A DNA stretch of 64,000 bases from Engraulis encrasicolus (taxonomy: Eukaryota > Chordata > Actinopteri > Clupeiformes > Engraulidae). The DNA is taken from contig NC_085860.1 in NCBI RefSeq assembly GCF_034702125.1, positions 57,092,976 through 57,156,975 on the forward strand, read 5' to 3'. This document shows, piece by piece, positions 1 through 10,868 of this stretch. Position 1 is the stretch's first letter; each line of letters begins with the position of its first letter. Position numbers and translations under genes: made by a program. The notes under the pieces are model-generated. The model was not told the DNA's origin, searched no databases, and worked only from the letters and a program-made list of their open reading frames with translations.

Positions 1-1034
1 TTGTCTTCGTGGACCGTAACAAACAAACCGTAAGTTCCATAAACTAATCAATGAGACATTGGCTACGTGTACATGATGTTTTTAAGTCCGATTTAATAAA
101 TGCGATTTAAATAGATCAGATTAAGAGTTATTTTGCGATGTGTATACATGGCACTTTCACTTAAATGCGATTAAACATCTGGGGAAAATAAAGCATTGCG
201 ATTGGACTGAGGACGCACGTGCTGAGCGAGCCAAATAAGGCACGGGGGCGTGGTTCAATGCCACCGAGATGCAGGTCATCTTCCCCACGAAAATCGTTGC
301 CTCAGGCGGACTGAAATCACAACCTTCCCCCCTTTCTCCCTGGATCATTTACAATGCTACATTAGCTACCCTGTTAGCATAGAAAAACGAGTGGTCAAAT
401 GGTAATGTGGAGTAACTTTGTTGTGCTTCATTACTTCGTGGGGCACTTTTACATCAATATATGGAAGCCACAACATTTATAGTCGCTTAGGGACTTTAAA
501 TTAAGCAAAACTTTCATGTGAAAATCAACAGGAAGTGCCGCCATGTTTTTCTCACTGGCAAAGAGCACGGTCTCTTGGTAGACGTTTTGGTTTGCACGCA
601 TGAGCTCCAGTCCAAAACTGAGCGACTGCCACCTTGTGGACACAAGAGGGAATCACAAGAGGGAATCACAATTCAGAAACTCATCACGGGAGGGCGGACG
701 GACGGACGGAAGGACGGACGGACACCAAAGCCTCTTATAGAGATGCGTGGGACGCATCTAAAAATACAGTGAATCACAAAGATACCATTAAAAGCATTCA
801 TGCCTTCAAAATGGCCGGGGCATAAAATGCACGTTATTCGAGCATGAAAAGATTAAAAGGTAAAAATTCCAAAACTTGAAGCAGCAGCAGACCAACCCGA
901 GTCGAACCGACAGACGCGACATTTCAATGAAAACAGATCTCTCCGTTTATAGGCCTTTCAACTAACCAATCGGTCTGTCTAGACTTTCTGCTTCACTGCT
1001 GTGCCTGTCTATATGTGTTCATGGGTTGTCTCAC
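1..1034. other. non-coding stretch, presumed TOP1-like intron
   Basis: I see no gene here. There is a short run of GGAC-type tetranucleotides near 688-722 and otherwise unique-looking AT-rich sequence. Because TOP1-like exons follow on the minus strand, this is probably intron beyond the last visible exon of that pseudogene. Confidence 0.4.
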
Positions 1035-1105
1035 CTTGTGCTTGGAGTTGGCGTTGAGCATTATGTACTTGATGGATCTCTGGACGCTCTCCACAGGCTT
1101 CGGCA
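1035..1105 (-). pseudogene. TOP1-like exon (SIKYIMLN motif)
   Basis: Read on the minus strand, this 71-bp block encodes VESVQRSIKYIMLNANSKHK, closely resembling the TOP1 core-domain segment around SIKYIMLNP. An AG acceptor precedes it at 1106-1107, and a GT donor (GTGAGA) follows immediately at its low end, directly after the lysine codon that closes the motif. The exon itself is open. It is the most 3' exon visible; the catalytic tyrosine exon would lie outside the window. Given damage in sister exons I treat it as part of an unprocessed pseudogene. The protein match is strong by eye, while the exact acceptor is inferred. Confidence 0.72.
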
Positions 1106-1649
1106 CTGAAGATGAAGGTAGAGATGGCGTCTGCGCCTTTGTCTTACTTGGGACGTTTCGCTCTGTGCCTAATTCCAAAACAAAGATGCAGTGTGAAGAA
1201 AAAGGAGTCGCACACAGGAGCTTGATGCTGTTCAGTGAAACTGTATTAAAAGCTGAAAATAAAGAGTTAAGCCAAAACAAAAAGTGGGATGCAAACGTTT
1301 CGGGTCTAGCTCATCATCAGTGTTCACAAAATCAAAAAGTAGTGAGTGAGTGTCAGTGGCCATTCACAGTGGTGCTCATGCAGTTGCGGGGACTTTTAAA
1401 ACAAACAAGAAAGACATTTTTAGTTTCACCCACTCAACTCCACTAGTGGTACTGACAGTTTTTTGTTCGGTGATCCAGGGGCGCTGATAAAAAATTTGAG
1501 CCCCATGAAAGATTAACATTTTGGAGCCCCAAAATGTCAAATTATGTTATCAGCATCCTTCCCGGGGCTCTATCAGAGCTGTCGGGCCCTTAGAATCTGT
1601 AACACCTTTCCCCCCCTCGTGGCACCCTTGGGTGATCTTTCTTCCTACG

Positions 1650-1732
1650 GGTGATTATGAGGTCATCTGACTTGACCCTTTGCTTGAGCATGCCTATCTT
1701 GGGGTACTTAACCCGTTTTAGCCTAAGCCCTT
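1650..1732 (-). pseudogene. degraded second copy of a TOP1-like exon
   Basis: The minus strand reads YPKIGMLKQRVKSDDLII, which aligns with the HPKMAMLKVMVRSEDVII part of the better-preserved TOP1-like exon at 6674-6865. The nucleotide sequences also align in the same orientation over about 80 bases. No splice sites are evident and the flanks diverge. It ends almost flush with the outer border of the fold-back element that starts near 1742. This is best explained as a duplicated, decayed exon fragment; independent retention from a tandem duplication cannot be excluded. Confidence 0.6.
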
Positions 1733-1741
1733 TTTGGGAAA

Positions 1742-2990
1742 TAGACCAGGAACCCAGGGGGGTCAGCCTAGTTGGGAAGGTTACCAATTTTTATGGGTAC
1801 TATGATGTCTGGTATGGTCCCCAGATAGAGGATCAGCACGTCTGCCGGGTTCCCTCTGGTGGGTGTGGCCAGGGGGGCTGTAAAACTGGCACCCCAAAAA
1901 TGGGCTAGATCAGTTGGTGAGGTTACCACTTGGAACCTGTTGTAAATTGTTCATCATAGTCCCCTGATAGAGAAATGACCACTGCCAGACATTTTTAGTG
2001 GTGGGTTACCCCCGGCAGACGCCCCCGTATGATGACACCCCCAAAAATGGGCTAGATCAGTTGGTGAGGTTACCACTTGGAACCTGTTGTAAATTGTTTG
2101 AGATGGTCCCCTGATTGAGGAATGGCCACTGCCAGACGTTTTTGATGGTGGGCGGGGCTTGGCAGACATCATTAATTGGGGGGTAAAAAATGGGCTAGAT
2201 CAGCTGGTGAGGTTACCTCTTGAAACCTATCATGAATTGTTCATCATATTCCCCTGATAGAGAAATGACCACTGGCAGACATTTTCAGTGGTGGGGGACC
2301 CCCGCCAGACCCCCCAATATGATGACACCCCCCAATATAGGCAAGGTCATTCACATAAGGTTTGAACCAGGCATGGTACAAAAGACAAACGACACACCAC
2401 TTTTTTTTAAGATAATTCCAACGTGGGGAATTGATTGGAAGGCTCAACATGTTCATAGAAACTTGTTGTGGGTACTTTTTAGGACAAAACTGACTTTAAT
2501 TTAACAAATATTACAAATCTGGACAGGAACCAGTTTGTAGGCTTTCAAAATCAATGCAAAGATGACATGTTTCTGACTTAAAAGTGCATTGTGTAGAATG
2601 GGGGCCAGAATATTTCATTAATATTTACAAAATAATAAACCAATATGTATCATTATGAACAAAGTACAGTACGTTTTGCTGCACAAATGTCTCTTTCAAA
2701 ATGGCAGACAATGGAGAACAATGGAAAGTGCAATTTTCCTAGTCATAATGAATACTTAGAATTTGATGTTGGTAAGTATTCATAAAAAAAGGTAATATTT
2801 TGAATGGGCGGTATGAATTCTGGGAAATAAACAACTAAAAATATTACCCTGGTGCATCTTTAAGTAATGCATGGAGAAATTACGCTGATATTGAAGGCCT
2901 GTGAATTGTACTAAGAAACAGCAATGTGAAATTCCCACTTTGCAGCAGTTCTGAAGATTTAGAATCAAAATACTCGGCATAGGCATACAC
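1742..2990 (+). repeat. left inverted arm with internal tandem units
   Basis: This arm includes at least three repeats of roughly 146 bp beginning around GGGCTAGATCAGTTGGTGAG (about 1902, 2048 and 2188). Each carries a copy of CTGATAGAGAAATGACCACT or a variant. It matches the reverse complement of 4965-6239. Confidence 0.8.
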
Positions 2991-3244
2991 AGGACTGACA
3001 TTAACGGACAGACATTGAAGTGGAAGACAGGGCTTGTAACAGTATATAAGTATTGAGAAATAATTAAGTGAACAAATAAAAAACAACTGAACATTTGACA
3101 CTGACAAAGAAATCCTTCCTATCCTGTTAAATTACTACCAACCATAATGCATCATGAAGTGCTTTGAAGGGCATGTCAGACATCCAATAATAAATTCATT
3201 CACCCTCCCAGGACCTCTTCTTGTTCATATAGCAAACAGTGCAA

Positions 3245-3585
3245 AGGCATCAAGAAAGTTGTTTTAGTGGGGGTCATCTGTGTTCTAGGGCCAATCCCAT
3301 TTATACACTGCTGTTGTATTCCGCTGCTGGATTGCAAACTCTCCTATGGCCTCATCCATGTCCCTTGGTGTACTGGCATGTCTCCTAGCATCCCTCCATG
3401 CTGTGGACTGTGGTAGGGGTCACAGCAAACCTACTTGCACAGAACACATTATGTGACAACTTGAATGAGTGGCACTAGCTGAGCACAATGTTCATGATGG
3501 ATGGGAGGAGAAATACTTGCAAGGATTGGGATTGACCCTAGAACACAGATGACCCCCACTAAAACAACTTTCTTGATGCCTTTTT
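3245..3585. mobile_element. small inverted-repeat element inside the fold-back spacer
   Basis: The left end AGGCATCAAGAAAGTTGTTT and its continuation through GGGGGTCATCTGTGTTCTAG recur inverted at 3525-3585, giving terminal arms of about 55 bp around a unique centre. Size and form suggest a miniature DNA transposon. No target duplication was identified. Confidence 0.6.
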
Positions 3586-4688
3586 TTTTTACATGTTTGC
3601 ACATATAGACACACACCTATAGCCTACTGTACCTATGGAATTGGGGTGCACAGTAACTGCATCTATACCTGCAGTATTCACAAGGACTGTCTGGGCCCTG
3701 TAACATACAACACACCATTATTATGCCCCCACATGAACATGCTCTATGGGGTTAAGAACAGAACCAAATCTTAACCTTGAAGGACAAGACACATCTTTTA
3801 AAAGTTACCCAACCTGTGGGGTTTTGTTAAAGTACACCAGGATAAGACGTTAACAAACTTAATAGTAAACAAAGTCCAAATCATAATGCCTAAATAAAAA
3901 ACCCTGACTGGTGCGGCAGCAGCCACAGGTCAAAATAGAACACCTATGAAGAACCGTCAGTTCCTTCAGCTTTTAAAGGCAGCTTGATTGCAGAGTCAGG
4001 TGCCATCAATTAAGCCACTCCTTAACACCTAATCGAGGTCAATTTGATAAGCTGGAGAACAAGGCAAAACAGGACATGCATGCAGTCTTCTTAACACCAT
4101 ACATGTCTTGTTGTTGCTGCTGCCCACAAGGAAAAGACTGTGAGCACGCACTTGCACACACACAAACATACATGGAACTGCACTATACGTATAAATGGCG
4201 TGACTTTTGTCATGTGCATTACACCCCTTTTTGGTTGAAAACATTGTGGGGAAAGCCAATGCAAGTCAATTGACCTGTAGACTAGCGTTGTTCATGCTCA
4301 ACATGCCGAAAATGTGTTGTGTTGCCGGCTATTCAAATAATATAGCCAAATAGCCGTGGCTGAAGCATGGACTGTGTTCATTTAGGCTAGGCGATGTAGC
4401 ATGTAAGTTAATGAGACATTCAATTTGTTTTCTCCCAAAAGGGGGCTTAACACACATTCACGAGCAAAGTACCCAGATGGCAGTTCATACGTATGTGACT
4501 GCAATACTCACAACAACTGCCTGGGCACCTGCAATATGCAACACACCCTGCTGCTTCCAAATATTCTGACTTGATAACTGGAACAACAAGTATTTCTTAG
4601 TACTTGTATACTGTTACTGGTCCTGTCTTGCGCTTTAATGTCTGTCTGTTAATGTTGGTCCTCCTGTAGGCCTATATGCCGTTTGCCA

Positions 4689-4912
4689 GGGTTTATAAAG
4701 GTGGTTAAGTGTCTTATTTTTCATGTTAGGCGTTGTCTTGCTTTAAGACAAGTTAAAAGAGGGAGTATATCGCTAAGCTAGTGAAAGTCAATGGATCACA
4801 GTAGCATGTGTGATCCATTGAGTCTCACCAGCTTAGATACTTACTCGCTCCTTAAAACAAGACAACGCCTAACGTGAAAAATAAGGCACTTTACCACCTT
4901 TATAAACCCAGG
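4689..4912. repeat. imperfect palindrome of about 220 bp
   Basis: GGGTTTATAAAGGTGGTTAA at the left is mirrored by TTTACCACCTTTATAAACCC at the right. The arms continue inward through GGCGTTGTCTTG / CAAGACAACGCC to a centre near 4800 (TGGATCACA / TGTGATCCA). A single-stranded copy would form a long hairpin. It is probably a miniature inverted-repeat element. Confidence 0.7.
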
Positions 4913-4964
4913 CCAACCATTTTAACCGTATTCAGCCCCAAAATAGTGGCATACCCCTTTAAGT

Positions 4965-6239
4965 ATTTTGCTTCTAAATCTTCAGAACTGCTGGAAAGTG
5001 GGAATTTCAAATTGCTTTTAACATACAGTGGTGCAGTAGTGCATAGTTGTGCAATTTATTGGTATAATTCACAGGCCTTCAATGTCAGCGTAATTGGTCC
5101 CTGAATTGCTTATAGGTGCATTGTGTAATATACTTAGCTGTTTATTTCCCAGAATTCATACTGCCCATTCACAAATATTAGCCTACCTTTTATGAATATT
5201 TACCACCACCATCAAATTCATATTATTATTCAAGTATTCATTATGATTGGGGAAATTACACTTTTCATACATGTAAAGGGGAATCTCCTCAACATCTTTA
5301 GCTGCAAAACCTATTGTACTTTGGTCATAATAGTAAATATTACTTTATTATTTTGTAATTATTAATTTAATATTCTGGCCACCATCCTACAAAATGCACT
5401 TTTAAGTCAGAAACATGTCATCTTTGCATTGATTTTGAAAGCCTACACACTGGTTCCTGCCCGGATTTGTAATATTTGTTAAAGAAAAGTCATTTTTGTC
5501 CTAAAAAAGTACCCACAACAAGTTTCTATGAACATGTTGACCCTTCCAATCAATTCCCCACATTGGAATTATCTTAAAAAGTGGTGTGTCGTTTGTCTTT
5601 TGTACCATGCCTGGTTCAAACCTTATGTGAATGACCTTGCCTATATTGGGGGGTGTCATCATATTGGGGCGTCTGGCGGGGGTCCCCCACCACTGAAAAT
5701 GTCTGCCAGTGGTCATTTCTCTATCAGGGGAATATGATGAACAATTCATGATAGGTTTCAAGAGGTAACCTCACCAGCTGATCTAGCCCATTTTTTACCC
5801 CCCAATTAATGATGTCTGCCAAGCCCCGCCCACCATCAAAAACGTCTGGCAGTGGCCATTCCTCAATCAGGGGACCATCTCAAACAATTTACAACAGGTT
5901 CCAAGTGGTAACCTCACCAACTGATCTAGCCCATTTTTGGGGGTGTCATCATACGGGGGCGTCTGCCGGGGGTAACCCACCACTAAAAATGTCTGGCAGT
6001 GGTCATTTCTCTATCAGGGGACTATGATGAACAATTTACAACAGGTTCCAAGTGGTAACCTCACCAACTGATCTAGCCCATTTTTGGGGTGCCAGTTTTA
6101 CAGCCCCCCTGGCCACACCCACCAGAGGGAACCCGGCAGACGTGCTGATCCTCTATCTGGGGACCATACCAGACATCATAGTACCCATAAGAATTGGTAA
6201 CCTTCCCAACTAGGCTGACCACCCTGGGCTCCTGGTCTA
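4965..6239 (-). repeat. right inverted arm of the fold-back element
   Basis: Reverse-complement partner of 1742-2990. The repeated units, the GTTTGAACCAGGCATGGTAC stretch and the segment containing GGCCTGTGAATT are all recognisable in both arms, with scattered substitutions and small indels. Confidence 0.8.
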
Positions 6240-6673
6240 AAAGGGTGCACTCTGCCTATTAAAACATAAATATCTCAGCCTCCAAAGCACATAAAAATAT
6301 GAAATAAGTTGCATTTAAAGCTAGGGCCCTCCTTTTGCATTGGAATGTGTTCATTTAGCTCTAACAGACACCCTCATTTTTAATGAAAAAAACCCCCCCT
6401 CAAATCTTAAGAGCCTGAATGTAGCGTATATGTCGCTCCAGGCTAAAATACTGTAGGTTAACTAGTGAACTGCTTTTTTTCAATGATCGAGACATGTTTT
6501 TATAGTGTTTCCCACAGTCCTAGTAACATTGTGGAACTACAGGCAAAGTTGGGCACGTGCAAGTGTTATATGCAAACCACTACTGACGCGTACAGTACTG
6601 TATGTCTGGCTGCTCGATTTTCATTCTGTGGTGCTGTGCCAGTGCCACAGAATCGTCTCTGCGTGGTGAACAC

Positions 6674-6865
6674 CGTCTTGCTGCAGTTGATGATGACGTC
6701 CTCTGACCTGACCATGACCTTGAGCATGGCCATCTTGGGGTGCTCCCCACGGCCCCGGAACAGCCCCGGAGTCTCGATCTTGAAGTTGCCATTGCGCTCC
6801 TTGTGGTGGTCCAGCATGCAACAGCCATGCTCCTCCACTATCTTCTGGTTGCTGTCCATAATCAC
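6674..6865 (-). pseudogene. TOP1-like exon (best preserved)
   Basis: Minus-strand reading gives IVEEHGCCMLDHHKERNGNF, then FKIETPGLFRGRGEHPKMAM and a reading ending at INCSK. This matches the TOP1 core domain around NHKERIANFKIEPPGLFRGRG and PKMGMLKRR. The acceptor is TGATTGACAG directly before the exon; a plausible donor GT lies right after AAGACG. The 192-bp exon is fully open and its GC content is higher than its surroundings, as expected for coding DNA. The preceding TOP1-like exon is at 7367-7488; joining the two gives a continuous TOP1-like order. TOP1 relaxes supercoiled DNA in the nucleus, but this fragment alone could not. Confidence 0.85.
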
Positions 6866-7366
6866 CTGTCAATCAGGACACAATGACGTCCGTGTATATC
6901 AGCAATAGGTACAGACCACATGTCCTTTGGGAGAGTAGGTGTGCAAACTTTGCACTGCAGTGTTTTTTTTTTTGGCAGTGAGATTGCACACTGCACTTAT
7001 ACTTCTAAATATTAAACATTTATTTATTTTAAAAAAATATTCAAGGAAATATTTTGAAGAAAAATATTCAAGGGTTCGACCCCCTGGATCATCACCATAT
7101 GCCTGATAAAAATCCATGGCACTGAATTGAAAAAATAAAATAAAAATAATAATAAAGTTTATTTTTGGAGCGCAAGTGCAGTGTGTAGACCAATTGTCTT
7201 CCACATACGTACAGTAGATCATAATAGTCCATAAAAGTACAATTCATATGCTGATAATCACTAAATATCTAGAAATCTCATTCACACTGTGAGGGTAAAA
7301 TGTTCTAGTGCAAAAGTTTTACAGTATTCTCAGTCTTGCTTTACCCCAAATATCACAGGAGCTCAC

Positions 7367-7488
7367 CTGATTTTCGTCTTTGGACATGATGCCTCCTTGC
7401 CTCCCCTCTGCTCTTGAGCATGGCATGAAGTTCTCCAATGTCACTTGTTGAGGTCAGTGATTATTGTCATCTCCTCCAAATTCATCTC
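7367..7488 (-). pseudogene. TOP1-like exon with frame damage
   Basis: The exon has a good acceptor (CTTATCAG) and donor (CAG followed by GTGAGC). It opens with EMNLEEMTIITDLNK, matching the TOP1 stretch EMTNEEKNIITNLSK. A TGA stop then appears where TOP1 has a cysteine. The residues that resume TOP1 similarity (DIGELHAMLKSRGEAR, then MSKDENQ) lie in other frames, so at least two indels are present. The final MSKDENQ reading joins well with the next exon. This is the clearest evidence that the TOP1-like locus is a pseudogene rather than a divergent working gene. Confidence 0.75.
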
Positions 7489-7519
7489 CTGATAAGGCAA
7501 GCACACACACACAGACACA

Positions 7520-8930
7520 GACACTAATATAATAATATAATAATAAATTTTATTTTTGAGCGCCTTTCAAGATACCCAAGGACACTTTACAATCAAAACA
7601 AATACATAACAGTAGGGAAAGTAAAACAAAGCTTCAGTGAATTAACAATAGGAGAGTAATTAAAATGCAAAAATAAAATAGAAATAAAAGTACAATAAAG
7701 ATAAATGTTTTCAAGTAAGAAAAAGAAGTAGAATGCATTTGAAAATAAAATAAAATGAGGGAAAAAAAAAATAATAATAATAATAGTATGTAAAATTAAA
7801 AATAAACTGATGATTAAAATAAAGTGGAAGTGCCTGTCACTGAAGTGGAAAAGCAGAAATGAAAAGGTGTGTCTTCAGCTTAGATTTAAAAGTAGATAGT
7901 GTGGAACACTGACGAAGAGACAGTGGGAGTGAATTCCAAAGTTTGGGGCCAACAACACTAAATGCCCTGTCGCCCATGGTGCGCAGGTGTGTGGAGGGAA
8001 CTGTAAGGAGGAGTGAGTCAGTGGAGCGTAGTGTGCGAGTGGGATTGTATGGGGTGAGGAGACTTGTGATGTAGGAGGGTGCAAGGTTGTGCTGGGCCTT
8101 GTATACAAGGAGGAGAATTTTGAAATGGATACGTGAATGGATAGGAAGCCAGTGTAATTGATAGAGGATAGGGGTAATGTGATGCCAGGGTCTGGTGTGT
8201 GTGAGTAATCTAGCTGCTGAGTTCTGAATGTATTGTAGACGGTTAATCAATTTAGTAGGGAGACCAGTGAGTAGGGCATTGCAATAATCTAATCTGGAGG
8301 TTACGAAAGCGTGGATGAGGGTCTCAGCAGAGGTAGGGGTAAGAGAAGGGCGGAGTCTGGAGATGGTTTTAAGGTGGAAAAATGCAGTTTTGGTGAGGTG
8401 TTTGATATGGGATTCAAAGGAGAGCGAAGAGTCGATGATGACGCCCAGATTTTTTACTTCAGAGGAAGTGGAGGTACAATAGTCAGGAATAGAGAACTGA
8501 GAAAGGTTTATCTTTTTAAGTAATGATGGAGTGGCGATGATGATGGCTTCGGTTTTGTTTTGATTAAGTTTAAGAAAATTTTGGGTCATCCAATTACTAA
8601 TTTCATTTAGGCAGGTTGTTAAGTTAGCGAGGGGGAGTGGATGGGAGGGTTTGGTGTGAATGTAAATTTGGGTGTCATCTGCATAACAATGAAAATTTAG
8701 ACCATGTTTTCGGAGTATGTTACCAAGGGGAAGAATATAAATGATGAAGAGTAGGGGGCCTAGAACTGAGCCTTGAGGAACACCATGTGTGAGGACTGAA
8801 TTTGGAGACCGGAAATCACCAATAGAGACAAACTGCTCTCTTCCAGTTAGATAGGACCTGAACCAGGAGAGTGCAGTACCAGTGATGCCCAATAGGGTAA
8901 CACCATTCAGCACTTTCTTGGCAAAGAGTG
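7520..8930 (-). mobile_element. L2-like LINE, 5'-truncated
   Basis: Contains the reverse-transcriptase frame at 7837-8976 and ends (minus strand) in a tail reading GTCCTTGGGTATCTTGAAAG followed by GGCGCTC and ATT-type short repeats. Such a hairpin plus microsatellite 3' end is characteristic of the L2 branch. Only the C-terminal half of the second open reading frame is present, the usual result of incomplete reverse transcription. The L2-like similarity fades near 8925. The 5' break therefore lies there rather than at the start of the open frame. Confidence 0.85.
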
Positions 8931-8976
8931 ACCCTAAATGGTGCTTTGATCCCTCTAAAATAACCAAAGCCTTCAC
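7837..8976 (-). CDS. LINE reverse transcriptase, C-terminal part
   Basis: An open frame of 379 codons. From the N terminus: LGITGTALSWFRSYLTGRE, GVPQGSVLGPLLF (RT motif B region), the catalytic CYADDTQIY box (motif C, both aspartates present), KNLGVIIDSSLSF, SRLDYCNALLTGLP, and the NSAARLLTHT...HWLPI stretch typical of fish L2 and related LINEs. The endonuclease and the N-terminal RT motifs are missing. The first 25 or so residues do not look like RT and probably read flanking DNA, so the annotated start is not biological. Full-length retrotransposition is impossible from this copy, although the catalytic core it keeps is undamaged. Confidence 0.88.
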   Translation of the reverse strand: MKALVILEGSKHHLGSLFAKKVLNGVTLLGITGTALSWFRSYLTGREQFVSIGDFRSPNSVLTHGVPQGSVLGPLLFIIYILPLGNILRKHGLNFHCYADDTQIYIHTKPSHPLPLANLTTCLNEISNWMTQNFLKLNQNKTEAIIIATPSLLKKINLSQFSIPDYCTSTSSEVKNLGVIIDSSLSFESHIKHLTKTAFFHLKTISRLRPSLTPTSAETLIHAFVTSRLDYCNALLTGLPTKLINRLQYIQNSAARLLTHTRPWHHITPILYQLHWLPIHSRIHFKILLLVYKAQHNLAPSYITSLLTPYNPTRTLRSTDSLLLTVPSTHLRTMGDRAFSVVGPKLWNSLPLSLRQCSTLSTFKSKLKTHLFISAFPLQ

Positions 8977-9734
8977 TTCCTGTCGCTCTTCACCGTCCTA
9001 TCTAAAATAAAGGCGAAAAAGCCCAAAATAACCCAAGCCCATCTGTAGACCTGTGACAGGAAAATTTGAGGCATTCTAATGTCAGTGTGACATTTGCCAG
9101 GTGTGTATCTAACAAATGCTTACCCGGTCTTCACAGCCTTCTACTCTGTGGTTGCCAGGTTACCTGAGGGGGGCAAAATGGCTGCAGCGATTACCTAGCA
9201 CGTCAGTATGATACAACGTGGTGGCACAGTGTTATTTTGCAGCGCAAAGGAAGGAAAATCGAAAGGGGAAAATACATCCATCTCCTCCGCCAAAGTCCAT
9301 TATGGCGTCCTGTGAAATCACATTCAGACATTTTAAACAAGAGTGCCCTTTTAAAGAATTTTCTCTGAGCATGTGAGTGCTTTGAGGTGGATGTAATTTC
9401 CCCACCTCCCGCTGTTAAAGACTCCAGCAAGAAGAGACATCTACCTGCATGATGTCCACTACCCCCCCTCACACACACACAGACATACACAGACACAGAC
9501 ACAGACACACACACACAGTAGAGCAGAAAGTCCGACTGTGTACTACTGGAGTACTTGTGTCCAGGACACGATTACAGGTGGGGAGAGTACAGGCAGGGGC
9601 GGATTAAGAAATTATGGCCCCCTGAGCCAGACATGGCCCCCCATACCCCCCCCCCCCCAGCAGTTAATTGTTCTACGATACACACCAGTTCCCCATAGAG
9701 TTGAGCTGAATTATATACGTATATAGCGTGTGTG

Positions 9735-9915
9735 CAGAGGCACGGCAACACAATGGCAGGGGGTGCTGTTGGTGGGTGCACAATTTGTGTGTGTGGGGAG
9801 GGGGGTGGGGGGTCCTCCCCCAGAAAATGTTTGTATTTTGTAGATGCAATTTCCTGCATTCTAATCAATTTTAGGGCAAGGAATGGCCAATCCTATCTGA
9901 CTCACTCCCTCAGAT
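9735..9915. repeat. terminal fragment related to the 49.7-kb hAT transposon
   Basis: This segment (CAGAGGCACGGCAACACAAT, then GGGGTCCTCCCCCAGAAAAT and ATGCAATTTCCTGCATTCTA) aligns with the left end of the large hAT at 49739-49905. It appears to be one end of that family, present inside the smaller hAT element. No second end was found nearby. Confidence 0.7.
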
Positions 9916-10100
9916 TTGAGATGTTGAGATGATAAAATGATGCTATGTTGAGATTACTGTCCATCAGTCATGACTGAAAGCCCAACAGTGTAATTTTAAA
10001 TGCCAAATTCACCAAACAGTAGGTAGGCCTACACACAAGTCATTTTTGTAGCAACCACAATCAATGGTAGCAACTCATGAGCTCAAATAATTGGAAAGAT

Positions 10101-10530
10101 AATTATTACAAAAGTAGTTTTGAAGGCTGGTTTGGGTCGTGTGGGGGCCAAGGGGGCCAAGGGACAAGTTTGCCTGGTCCCTTGGCCCCCTTGGGTCCCC
10201 CCACCCTCGGACCTGACTTGGCCTGTGGGACTATACCAGTTCATTGTACACTATTTTGGCTGGCACATGAAGCACCTTAGAAGGATTATTATTGCGAAGG
10301 CGTTTTTGAAGGCTGGTTTGGATCGTGGCTGAGGGGCCATGTTGGCCTGGCCCCTTGGGGTCTCTGGCCCGCTGTGGGTCGAGGTCATGGGCCAGGCCAA
10401 CTTGGGCCCGCGGACCTGGCTTGGCCTTGGGACTATATCAGGAGGACATTGTACACTATATTGGTTGGCACATGAAGCTACTTGGAAAGATTATTATTGC
10501 AAAGGTGGTTTGGGTCGGTGTTTGCATGGC
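10101..10530. repeat. GC-rich tandem repeat, about 190-210 bp period
   Basis: Three degenerate units each begin near ATTATTATTGC or a variant (about 10102, 10285 and 10490). Each then reads through a GGTTTGGRTCG-type motif into C/G-rich blocks full of GGCC. The repeated motif TTGTACACTAT followed by TGGCACATGAAG marks the end of the first two units. The blocks are rich in short self-complementary words such as GGGCCAAG / CTTGGCCC. Confidence 0.65.
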
Positions 10531-10868
10531 CAAGTTGGCCTGGCCCCTTGGAGCCTCTGGTCCCCTGGGCCCAGGCCCGGTAGGCCGTTTATTAATCCAC
10601 CCCTGAGTACAGGCCCTGTAGATGGAGCACACACCTTTGACAACAGAGCGTCTATTCTGATGCGTCCATCTTGAAAATGTTGGCCTCCTAAAGTTAATCA
10701 ATTAATGTAACTTTTGAGGAATTTCATGAATTGGTTTTAGTCGGGCCCCATTTACCGTGTAACAGATCGGTGTCTGACCAACACATATGCCAATAACATA
10801 TTTGAAAGATCGGATGATACATCGATCTACTTACCATGGACTTCCTTACCTTGTTCATGCTTTATGAG

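Larger units (their letters stand above)
1742..6239. mobile_element. fold-back element with about 1.25-kb inverted arms
   Basis: The two ends are reverse complements of each other: TAGACCAGGA begins the left arm and TCCTGGTCTA ends the right arm. The homology continues inward for roughly 1.25 kb to about 2990 and 4965. Both arms contain the same series of GC-rich tandem units, then the same AT-rich portion. A spacer of about 2 kb contains smaller hairpin elements. No transposase frame is visible. I could not find a convincing target-site duplication. Long-armed fold-back DNA transposons fit this form; a large inverted duplication is the alternative. Confidence 0.75.
9594..10605. mobile_element. 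non-autonomous hAT element, 8-bp target duplication AGTACAGG
   Basis: The left terminus CAGGGGCGGATTAAGAAAT and the right terminus TTTATTAATCCACCCCTG are inverted copies. The element is flanked on both sides by a perfect AGTACAGG (9586-9593 and 10606-10613). Eight-base duplications with CAGGG-type ends are diagnostic of hAT transposons. No transposase frame is present. Internally it holds a C-rich stretch, a captured end of another hAT (9735-9915) and GC-rich tandem units (about 10101-10530). Confidence 0.9.

Noticed and set aside
1954..2172. Identical 72-codon frames at 1954-2172 and 5809-6027
   Set aside because: They are the two inverted arms of the fold-back element; no homology or start context supports a gene.
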